Assembly (NCBI GenBank): GCA_021788495.1
Contig: JAJYKQ010000050.1
Span: forward strand, 1-7,269
Direction: 5' to 3'
DNA length: 7,269 nucleotides
Origin: a bacterium
GTDB taxonomy: Bacteria; SZUA-79; Acidulodesulfobacterales; Acidulodesulfobacteraceae
Below the pieces are notes generated by a model. That model was not told the DNA's origin and made no database searches. It was given only the letters and a program-made list of their open reading frames with translations. The translations under genes were made by a program, and so were the position numbers. Of this stretch, positions 1 through 5,621 are shown piece after piece; the first letter of the stretch is position 1, and each line of letters begins with the position of its first letter.

Positions 1-2
1 AA

Positions 3-1049
3 CTTATAGGAGGAATTTCGGTTGCGGCAATAATATTTATAGGCGGGCTTCAGGTTATAAAATTCGGATATACGCCGGGTAATTTCTTTTCCTTTTTAAC
101 TGCCATACTCCTTCTTTACGAGCCCGTAAAAAGCCTTTCGCGCCTTAATAACAGCCTGCAGGAGGGTATAGCCGCCGGAACCAGGATTTTTGGTATTTTA
201 GACGAAAAGCCTGAAGAGAAAGGCGGAAAGACTTCCGTCCCTAAAGAAATTACCGCCCTCGAAATAAAAGGTCTTTATTTCGGTTACGGCAAATACGACG
301 GAGGCGAAGAAAAAGAAAAAACCGGCGAACATTTCGACCTTAAAAATATTAACATAAAAATAAATAAAGGAGAAATAGCTGCGATAGTCGGTTTTTCGGG
401 AGCGGGCAAAAGCACTCTCTCTATGCTGCTCCCCCGTTTTTACGAACCGTCTGCGGGAGAAATAAATATTAACGGAATAGATATAAAAGAATTTAATTTA
501 AAAGAGCTAAGGGATTCCATATCTTACGTTTCCCAGAACGTCGTCCTGTTTAACGAATCGGTCAGGTTCAACATAGAATACGGAACAAGCGGCAAAAGCA
601 TGGACGAAATAATAAATGCCGCAAAACTTGCATTTGCCGACGAATTTATAAAAAATCTTCCGGAAGGATACGATACCCTCGTCGATGAGGCGGGCTCAAG
701 GCTTTCCGGCGGAGAAAAACAGAGAATTTTAATCGCCAGGGCGTTTCTAAAAGATGCCCCCATACTTATACTCGACGAAGCCACTTCTTCTTTAGACGGA
801 GAATCCGAAAAGAAAATTCAGCAGGCGCTGTTCGGATACGAAGAAAGTAGCGGCGGCGCAAGCAAAATTATCGGAGGCTTATGCGTAAATAAAATCGTGC
901 TTATAATAGCCCACAGGCTTTCTACCGTAAAACATGCCGATACGATTTATGTCCTCGAAAAAGGAGAAATAGCCGAAAGCGGAAGCCACGATGATTTAAT
1001 AAAAATGGACGGAATTTATAAAAATCTTCTTTTAAAGCAGATGGAATAG
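3..1049 (+). CDS. msbA: Lipid A export ABC transporter/permease MsbA-type, 3' part (5' end outside window)
   Basis: This is the C-terminal 348 residues of a half-size ABC exporter that uses ATP to flip lipid A-core across the inner membrane. The frame is open from base 3, so the ATG at 423 is internal and not the start; full MsbA is about 580 residues. Visible in order are a hydrophobic segment (residues about 3-20, end of TM5), a TM6-like segment with FLTAILLLYEPVKSL (about 29-43), the linker QEGIAAGTRIFGILDE, and the ATPase domain. The ATPase domain has Walker A GFSGAGKST (bases 390-416), Q-loop Gln (534-536), signature LSGGE (702-716), Walker B ILILDE (762-779) and H-loop His (912-914). 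The TM6/linker wording and the downstream waaA favour MsbA over a multidrug exporter. Two non-family insertions, at about 297-329 and 840-887, are in frame and leave the catalytic motifs intact. Confidence 0.88.
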   Translation, partial: LIGGISVAAIIFIGGLQVIKFGYTPGNFFSFLTAILLLYEPVKSLSRLNNSLQEGIAAGTRIFGILDEKPEEKGGKTSVPKEITALEIKGLYFGYGKYDGGEEKEKTGEHFDLKNINIKINKGEIAAIVGFSGAGKSTLSMLLPRFYEPSAGEININGIDIKEFNLKELRDSISYVSQNVVLFNESVRFNIEYGTSGKSMDEIINAAKLAFADEFIKNLPEGYDTLVDEAGSRLSGGEKQRILIARAFLKDAPILILDEATSSLDGESEKKIQQALFGYEESSGGASKIIGGLCVNKIVLIIAHRLSTVKHADTIYVLEKGEIAESGSHDDLIKMDGIYKNLLLKQME

Positions 1050-1061
1050 CTGTTTTTATAT

Positions 1062-2477
1062 ATGGAAAAAGCCTTATTTGCCGTTTACAATATTCTTTTA
1101 TTGTTTTTATTTCCTTTTTTCTTTACCGCATTAGTCCTGTTTAACCTGACGAAAAATAAAAAAAGCGAAGGCTACGTATATAAATTTTTCCCTGCCGCTT
1201 TCAAGCCTTTAAAAAAAACGGCTTTTCAGGAAGGAGTCTGGATTCACGCTGTTTCGCTTGGAGAGATGAGGGCGGCGGTAAATTTTATCTATTTACTGCA
1301 GTCGGAATACGGTAAAAAAATATATCTTTCCGCTACCACTAAAACAGGTTTCGATTTTGCGGATAATCTTTATAGAAGCAATGATGACGTTTTAACATTT
1401 TATTTTCCTTATGATTTTCTTTTTTCCGTCCGCGGTATTTTGAAACTGATAAAGCCGTCTTTGTTTATTTCGGTAGAAACTGAAATATGGCCTAATTTAT
1501 TTAATATTCTAAATAAAAAAAATATTCCCATAGCGTTAATCAACGCAAGAATTTCTGAAAAGTCTTATAAAAATTATACCCGTTTCAGATTCTTTTTCGG
1601 TTATATCTTTAAAAAAATAGATACGGTATTATGCATATCGGATATGTATTGCAAAAGATTTGCGTCTCTTGGAATTAAGGAAGAAAATATGCGCCAAACA
1701 GGCAATATGAAATTCGACATGGACGCATCCCTTATTGCCGGAGATATAAACGAAAAAACCGCGATACTCAAAAAATTTATAGAATATAAAACTAATAATT
1801 CGGAACACCCGAAAATTATAGCGGCTGGAAGCACTCATAAAGGAGAAGAAGAGGTAATTGCCGATTCGGTAATAAAATTAAACAAGCTGAACGATAAAAA
1901 TAAAATTTTCCTCTTCGTTGCTCCGCGGCATCCCGAAAGGTTCGACGAGGTTTACAAACTTTTAAATAACTACTTGCCCGGAATAGAACTTTACAAGCTT
2001 TCTTCTATTTATGCTTCTAAAGATAATAATAGTAGCGGTTTCTCCGAAAACAAAGTCGTCGTAGTTTTAGTAGATATTATAGGGCAGCTTTTAACGGTTT
2101 ACGGCATATGCGGCGCCGCTTTCGTAGGCGGCAGTATAGTTTCTGCCGGCGGACATAATCTTCTCGAACCTTTGGTTTTCGGGAAACCGGTAATTTTCGG
2201 CAGATACGTTCAAAATTTTTCGGAAGCGGCGGAAGAAATTAAAAAGAATTCCGCCGGAAGACAGATTGATTCCCCTTTGGAATTATATGAGGCGTTAGCC
2301 GGTTACCTGCTTAACGATAAATCTGCCGAATCGGCCGGAAAAAACGGCCTAAACCTTATAGCCCGCAATAAAGGCGTTTCCCTTATGAACCTTGAGTATT
2401 TGCATTATAAAGGATATTTACGCCCGGCAAAAAGCGCGGATAAAAAAACGGTTGACAAAGTTATTAAAACCTATTAG
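1062..2477 (+). CDS. waaA: 3-deoxy-D-manno-octulosonic acid (Kdo) transferase
   Basis: WaaA/KdtA transfers one or more Kdo sugars from CMP-Kdo to the lipid A precursor on the cytoplasmic face of the inner membrane. The 471 residues are somewhat longer than the usual 420-430. A hydrophobic N-terminal anchor lies at about residues 8-28. The GT-B core follows, with HAVSLGE (62-68; Glu68 corresponds to the catalytic Glu of the family), ETEIWPNLF (139-147), GSTHKGEEE (256-264), APRHPERF (287-294) and GGHNLLEP (363-370). The usual D-x-x-GEL motif reads DIIGQL, a Glu-to-Gln change. A polar stretch at about 318-330 and a lysine-rich tail account for part of the extra length. The gene begins 12 bases after the msbA-type stop with no convincing Shine-Dalgarno sequence, so it is probably co-transcribed and perhaps translationally coupled. 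How many Kdo units are added cannot be judged from the sequence. Confidence 0.95.
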   Translation: MEKALFAVYNILLLFLFPFFFTALVLFNLTKNKKSEGYVYKFFPAAFKPLKKTAFQEGVWIHAVSLGEMRAAVNFIYLLQSEYGKKIYLSATTKTGFDFADNLYRSNDDVLTFYFPYDFLFSVRGILKLIKPSLFISVETEIWPNLFNILNKKNIPIALINARISEKSYKNYTRFRFFFGYIFKKIDTVLCISDMYCKRFASLGIKEENMRQTGNMKFDMDASLIAGDINEKTAILKKFIEYKTNNSEHPKIIAAGSTHKGEEEVIADSVIKLNKLNDKNKIFLFVAPRHPERFDEVYKLLNNYLPGIELYKLSSIYASKDNNSSGFSENKVVVVLVDIIGQLLTVYGICGAAFVGGSIVSAGGHNLLEPLVFGKPVIFGRYVQNFSEAAEEIKKNSAGRQIDSPLELYEALAGYLLNDKSAESAGKNGLNLIARNKGVSLMNLEYLHYKGYLRPAKSADKKTVDKVIKTY

Positions 2478-2480
2478 AAT
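2452..2480 (+). promoter_or_regulatory. Predicted sigma70-type promoter for rplU-rpmA
   Basis: A perfect -35 hexamer TTGACA (2452-2457) is followed by exactly 17 bases and then TAGAAT (2475-2480), which matches TATAAT at 5 of 6 positions. The -10 element overlaps the waaA stop codon TAG (2475-2477). Transcription would start near 2487 and leave an untranslated leader of about 58 bases before rplU. Its place just before a ribosomal protein gene, at the junction of two functional blocks, supports a real promoter. There is no experimental evidence, but this is the best promoter match I found in the window. Confidence 0.65.
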
Positions 2481-2512
2481 TAATAATTCAAGTTTAAATA
2501 TTTTTAATTTTC

Positions 2513-2528
2513 CTTAATTTTTATTAAG
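2513..2528 (+). repeat. Small inverted repeat in the rplU leader
   Basis: CTTAAT and ATTAAG form a perfect 6-base inverted repeat around a TTTT loop, ending 4 bases before the rplU ribosome binding site. As RNA it would be a weak AU-rich hairpin. It could modulate rplU translation or be chance in AT-rich DNA. It is too weak, and lacks a following U-run, to be called a terminator. Confidence 0.3.
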
Positions 2529-2532
2529 CAAA

Positions 2533-2538
2533 AGAGGA
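2533..2538 (+). promoter_or_regulatory. Ribosome binding site of rplU
   Basis: AGAGGA lies 6 bases before the ATG at 2545. It fixes the rplU start and is one of only three convincing Shine-Dalgarno sequences in the window. Confidence 0.75.
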
Positions 2539-2544
2539 TTTACT

Positions 2545-2862
2545 ATGAGTAAAGATAATTACGCCGTAATAAGTACCGGTTCGAAACAATACGTAGTTGC
2601 CCAGGGCGATATTTTAAGAATAGAAACCGTAGGCAAGAAAAAGGGCGAAGAGATAACTTTTACGCCGGTAGCCGTTAAAAACGGGGATGTTTTGCTGACG
2701 GACAAACAGGCATTGAAGGATAAAAGCGTCACCGGAACGGTGGTCGGAAACGGCAGAGCTAAAAAAATAGTAGTATTTAAAATGAAACGCCGCAAAGACG
2801 AAAGGAAAAAAAGAGGGCACAGGCAGAACTTTACGGAAGTCAGAATAACCGGAATAGCTTAA
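2545..2862 (+). CDS. rplU: 50S ribosomal protein L21
   Basis: L21 binds 23S rRNA in the large ribosomal subunit. The 105 residues match the usual length of about 100-105. The protein opens with YAVISTGSKQY, the family's YAVIxTGGKQY with one Gly replaced by Ser. It has the N-terminal beta-barrel pattern (GDILRIE, EEITFTPV) and ends with the basic family signature KRRKDERKKRGHRQ (about residues 81-94), then FTEVRITGI. The start is set by a good Shine-Dalgarno sequence. A four-residue MSKD extension precedes the usual first Tyr. rpmA follows after 50 bases, the standard L21-L27 pairing, so the two are very likely one transcript from the promoter at 2452-2480. Confidence 0.97.
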   Translation: MSKDNYAVISTGSKQYVVAQGDILRIETVGKKKGEEITFTPVAVKNGDVLLTDKQALKDKSVTGTVVGNGRAKKIVVFKMKRRKDERKKRGHRQNFTEVRITGIA

Positions 2863-2902
2863 TTGCTTGTGATATATAAAAAATAAAATCAAATTAAGAA
2901 AC

Positions 2903-2908
2903 AGGTGA
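2903..2908 (+). promoter_or_regulatory. Ribosome binding site of rpmA
   Basis: AGGTGA ends 4 bases before the ATG at 2913. This is a good Shine-Dalgarno match at normal spacing and supports the start that gives MAHKKAGGS. Confidence 0.7.
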
Positions 2909-2912
2909 TATT

Positions 2913-3170
2913 ATGGCGCATAAAAAAGCCGGCGGAAGTTCCAGAAACGGCAGAGACAGTCAGGGACAGAGGAGAGGGGTAAAAAGATTCGGGGGTCAGT
3001 TAGTAAAACCGGGCGAGATTATAGTCCGTCAGGTAGGGTCGTCTTTTCATCCGGGAAAATTTGTTAAAGAAGGCAAAGATTATACCCTTTATTCCATAAT
3101 AAAAGGTTTCGTTAAATTTCATGCCGGGAAAAACAACAGGAAATTTGTAAGTATTATACCTGCGGAATAA
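2913..3170 (+). CDS. rpmA: 50S ribosomal protein L27
   Basis: L27 sits near the peptidyl-transferase centre of the large subunit, where its flexible N-terminus reaches the tRNA ends. The 85 residues are the normal length. It begins [16 protein letters not shown], the nearly invariant family N-terminus, continues with GVKRFGGQ and FHPG, and ends with the typical VSIIPAE. There is no cleavable N-terminal extension of the Firmicutes type. Consistent with that, no prp/ysxB-like protease gene lies between rplU and rpmA. A 177-base gap with unusual content separates it from obgE, and no clear terminator is visible there. Confidence 0.97.
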   Translation: MAHKKAGGSSRNGRDSQGQRRGVKRFGGQLVKPGEIIVRQVGSSFHPGKFVKEGKDYTLYSIIKGFVKFHAGKNNRKFVSIIPAE

Positions 3171-3173
3171 CAA

Positions 3174-3185
3174 TTAGTTATATAC
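3174..3185 (+). repeat. Left arm of an imperfect inverted repeat bracketing the rpmA-obgE gap
   Basis: TTAGTTATATAC is the reverse complement of the right arm at 3324-3337, apart from a two-base GC insertion in that arm. The arms lie about 140 bases apart and enclose most of the gap, as terminal repeats of a small element would. Chance is possible because the sequence is AT-rich. Confidence 0.35.
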
Positions 3186-3309
3186 TTTTATTTTCAACGA
3201 ACTTTACTTCGCTCAAATATTCCCATATCATATTCAATATATCCATACCGATTTGAAGGCCGCAGGTTTTGCCGCCGTTTAACAAAAGCGGTGCCAGCCT
3301 GTTTTGCGT
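3178..3309 (-). pseudogene. Possible gene remnant, coding-like minus-strand fragment
   Basis: The minus strand is open for 43 codons ending at a TAA (3178-3180), and is closed upstream by an in-frame TAG (3310-3312). The peptide reads like the tail of a real protein: NRLAPLLLNGGK, then CGLQIGMDILNMIWEYL, then a charged end in KFVENKSI. Codon choice resembles the neighbouring genes. The only internal ATG (3244-3246) would leave about 21 residues and has no obvious ribosome binding site. I do not recognise the family. It may be the 3' remnant of a transferred or degraded gene, a small peptide gene, or a chance open frame. It lies almost wholly within the inverted-repeat arms. Confidence 0.3.
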
Positions 3310-3323
3310 CTAACTTATTTCTT

Positions 3324-3337
3324 GTATAGCTAACTAA
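3324..3337 (+). repeat. Right arm of an imperfect inverted repeat bracketing the rpmA-obgE gap
   Basis: GTATAGCTAACTAA has the reverse complement TTAGTTAGCTATAC, equal to the left arm at 3174-3185 with two extra bases. It ends 10 bases before the obgE start codon. The immediate flanks show no clear target-site duplication. Confidence 0.35.
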
Positions 3338-3347
3338 AATTTATAAT

Positions 3348-4379
3348 ATGAAATTTGTCGATAATGCCGTAATAACTATAGCTTCCGGAAACGGGGGAAG
3401 GGGAGCGGTCAGTTTTAGGCGGGAAAAGTTCATACCTAAGGGAGGACCGGACGGCGGCGACGGAGGGAAAGGCGGAGACGTTATATTTAAAGTTTCGCAT
3501 AATATAACGAGCCTTCTGGATTTCAGGTATAAGCCGAGATATATTGCCGAAAACGGAGGCAGCGGTCAGGGCAACAACAAAAAAGGCAGAGACGGAAAAG
3601 ATATTATCATAACCGTGCCGGTCGGTACGACGGTTGTAGATTTCGATTCCGGCGAAGTAATGGCAGACCTTACGAAAGACGGCGAAGAAACGGTCCTGCT
3701 CAGAGGCGGTATCGGGGGGAAAGGCAACACCTTTTTTAAGTCGTCCACGCAGAGAAGGCCCCGTTTTGCTCAACCCGGCATACAGGGCGTAACCAGAAAA
3801 GTCCGTCTTGTTCTGAAAAGCTTAGGGGACATAGGTTTAGTAGGGTTCCCTAATGCGGGGAAGTCAACTCTTATATCTAAACTTACCGGTTCTCACGCAA
3901 AAATAGCTCCGTATCCTTTTACTACCAAAACTCCTAACCTTGGGGTTTATACGGGCAATAATCCGGACGAGTCCGCTAAAACTTTAACTATAGTAGATAT
4001 TCCGGGTATAATAGAAGGCGCTTCGGAAGGTGCCGGCCTCGGTCTTAAATTTTTAAGCCATATAGAGAGGTCTAATATACTTCTGCATCTGATTGAAATA
4101 GGAACTTTTAAAGATATTAAAACGGCATACGAAGCGGTAATTAAAGAAATAGCCGAATACGACGAAAATATTCTTAAAAAAGAACGAATAGCGGCCATAA
4201 ATAAAATAGACCTGATTGCCGACCGAAAGAAATTAAATAAAATTATTAAAGAAACTACGAAATTTTTTTCGGAGCAAAATATTCCCGTGTACTTTATATC
4301 GGCATTTTACGGTACCGGAATAGACGAACTTAAAGTCGAATTAAATTTAATTTTAAATAAAAAAAATATTGCGGTATAA
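3348..4379 (+). CDS. obgE: GTPase ObgE/CgtA, ribosome assembly
   Basis: Obg is an essential GTPase that binds the 50S subunit, helps its late maturation and links growth to nucleotide pools. The 343 residues hold the glycine-rich Obg domain (about 1-159, starting MKFVDNAVIT and containing KGGPDGGDGGKGGD at 31-44) and then the GTPase domain. GTPase motifs are G1 GFPNAGKS (166-173), the switch I region FTTKTPNLGV (191-200), G3 DIPG (217-220) within DIPGIIEGASEGAG, G4 NKID (285-288) and G5 ISA (318-320 region). It stops soon after the G domain, so a C-terminal OCT domain is absent and the acidic tail seen in some proteobacterial Obg proteins is not evident. The start is fixed by the conserved N-terminus, although there is no recognisable Shine-Dalgarno sequence before it. 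Its place after rplU-rpmA is the classic context. Confidence 0.97.
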   Translation: MKFVDNAVITIASGNGGRGAVSFRREKFIPKGGPDGGDGGKGGDVIFKVSHNITSLLDFRYKPRYIAENGGSGQGNNKKGRDGKDIIITVPVGTTVVDFDSGEVMADLTKDGEETVLLRGGIGGKGNTFFKSSTQRRPRFAQPGIQGVTRKVRLVLKSLGDIGLVGFPNAGKSTLISKLTGSHAKIAPYPFTTKTPNLGVYTGNNPDESAKTLTIVDIPGIIEGASEGAGLGLKFLSHIERSNILLHLIEIGTFKDIKTAYEAVIKEIAEYDENILKKERIAAINKIDLIADRKKLNKIIKETTKFFSEQNIPVYFISAFYGTGIDELKVELNLILNKKNIAV

Positions 4380-4380
4380 T
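4352..4380 (+). promoter_or_regulatory. Possible promoter for proB-proA
   Basis: TATAAT (4375-4380), a perfect -10, overlaps the obgE stop codon TAA (4377-4379). TTTAAA, a 4-of-6 match to TTGACA, lies 17 bases upstream (4352-4357). The predicted start near 4387 would give a leader of about 47 bases. The surrounding DNA is very AT-rich, so such matches occur easily by chance; this is a weak call. Confidence 0.25.
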
Positions 4381-4433
4381 TACAACATATTATAAAATTA
4401 TCGTATTATATATTAAAATTAATTAAGATATAA

Positions 4434-5597
4434 GTGAAAGAATATAACGGTCTTCAGAATAATTTTAAAGAATATCTCGATTCTAAAAAAAGAATAGTAA
4501 TAAAAATAGGCACGCAGGTTCTTTTAAACGAAGAAGGAAAACTTTCTCCGCCGTCTTTTAAAAATATCTGCGGTTTCGTTAATTCGCTTAAGGCTCAAAA
4601 AAGGGAAGTAATTCTTGTCTCATCCGGCGCTATCGCCGCGGGAAAAGATATGCTCGGCATAAACCCGGAAACGGGCGGGTTTTCCATTCCTCAAAAACAG
4701 GCGTTCGCCGCATGCGGACAGCCCGTTTTGATGAAAAATTACGATTCCTTTTTTAAACGGTACGGCCTTAAAACCGCGCAGGTCCTTTTAACAAAAGAAG
4801 ACGTTTCCGTCAGAAAGAGATTTACAAATGCGCGCAATACCATATATGAACTGCTTAATAACGGAGTAATTCCTATAATAAACGAAAACGACACCGTTTC
4901 GTACGAAGAAATAAAATTTTCGGACAACGACCAGTTGTCCGCGCTTGTTTTAAACTTGGTATGCGCAGACCTTTTTATTATCCTTTCAAACGTAAAAGGG
5001 GTTTTCGATAAAAATCCGAATATTTATAAAAATGCAAAACCGGTCAAAATCATAAACGATATTAAAAATTACATTAAAAATTTTAAAGACGGTTCTAAAA
5101 GCATTCACGGAACCGGAGGCATGAAATCGAAACTTTATGCCGCTTTTATTGCCGCCAGTGCGGGTATAGATACCGTCATCGCTTCGGGTAAAGACAAAAA
5201 AAGCCTGGATTTCTTATCGGAAGGCAAATTATGCGGAACTTTAATTGTTTCTTCGCCGCGCAACAAAATAAACAAAAAAAAACACTGGCTTTTATTCGGG
5301 ATGGAAAAAACGGGAGAGATAGTTGCCGATAAAGGCGCTATCGAAGCGATTACTTTCCAAAATAAAAGCCTTCTTGCAGGCGGCATAATTAAAATAAAGG
5401 GCGATTTTAAAAAAGGCGACGGAGTTTATATATTGGACGAAAACGGAACCGTTTTTTCTAAGGGCATCGCTAATCTCGATTCGGACGATGTTAAAAAAAT
5501 AAAAGGTTTGAGCGCCGAAGAAATAAAAATAAAATTCGGCAAAGATAAAATTTCCTCTTTAGTAGTCCATAAAGATAAAATGGCTTCAAACATATAA
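4434..5597 (+). CDS. proB: Glutamate 5-kinase
   Basis: ProB phosphorylates glutamate with ATP to give gamma-glutamyl phosphate, the first and usually proline-inhibited step of proline synthesis in the cytoplasm. The 387 residues hold an amino-acid kinase domain (about 20-270) and a C-terminal PUA domain (about 293-370), the full two-domain form. Expected active-site residues, by comparison with the E. coli enzyme from memory, are Lys24 in VIKIGTQVL, Ser64 in VSSGAIAAG, Asp153 in INENDTV, Asn165/Asp166 in SDNDQLSA and Lys233 in GTGGMKSKL. The start is GTG. An in-frame TAA lies directly upstream (4431-4433) and no ATG follows before the conserved kinase core, so GTG is chosen by elimination. 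It adds about 18 residues before the first strand and has no clear Shine-Dalgarno sequence. proA follows after 24 bases. Confidence 0.96.
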   Translation: MKEYNGLQNNFKEYLDSKKRIVIKIGTQVLLNEEGKLSPPSFKNICGFVNSLKAQKREVILVSSGAIAAGKDMLGINPETGGFSIPQKQAFAACGQPVLMKNYDSFFKRYGLKTAQVLLTKEDVSVRKRFTNARNTIYELLNNGVIPIINENDTVSYEEIKFSDNDQLSALVLNLVCADLFIILSNVKGVFDKNPNIYKNAKPVKIINDIKNYIKNFKDGSKSIHGTGGMKSKLYAAFIAASAGIDTVIASGKDKKSLDFLSEGKLCGTLIVSSPRNKINKKKHWLLFGMEKTGEIVADKGAIEAITFQNKSLLAGGIIKIKGDFKKGDGVYILDENGTVFSKGIANLDSDDVKKIKGLSAEEIKIKFGKDKISSLVVHKDKMASNI

Positions 5598-5611
5598 AAA
5601 TAGGAGTCTAA

Positions 5612-5616
5612 AGGAG
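5612..5616 (+). promoter_or_regulatory. Ribosome binding site of proA
   Basis: AGGAG lies 5 bases before the ATG at 5622 and favours that start over the second in-frame ATG at 5631. A second AGGAG at 5602-5606 is too far away to serve the first ATG well. Confidence 0.75.
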
Positions 5617-5621
5617 CAGAT

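Noticed and set aside
423..1049. ABC ATPase gene starting at the ATG at 423
   Set aside because: The same frame is open to the left edge and encodes Walker A and the TM5/TM6 region of an exporter; the ATG is internal.
2024..2051. Possible frameshift or foreign insert in waaA around the polar DNNSSG stretch
   Set aside because: The frame is intact on both sides, and this region of WaaA is naturally variable in length and sequence.
3258..3310. GC-richer patch with short complementary pieces (CAGG/CCTG, CCGC/GCGG), considered as a terminator after rpmA
   Set aside because: The stems are only about 4 bases, with a large loop and mismatches, and no proper T-run follows. It does not meet the shape of an intrinsic terminator.
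3171..3329. Open plus-strand frame continuing in phase after the rpmA stop
   Set aside because: The translation is rich in Arg, Tyr and Phe with no L27-like content, and L27 already ends at its usual VSIIPAE. It is the complementary shadow of the minus-strand frame.
3342..3347. TATAAT immediately before the obgE ATG, considered as a -10 box for a leaderless transcript
   Set aside because: A start 6-8 bases downstream would fall inside the coding sequence, and there is no fitting -35 box at 16-18 bases. AT-rich coincidence is likelier.
3330..3773. 147-codon open frame on the minus strand over the 5' part of obgE
   Set aside because: It lies opposite a textbook Obg domain and is an antisense shadow of that glycine-rich coding sequence; the peptide shows no family features.
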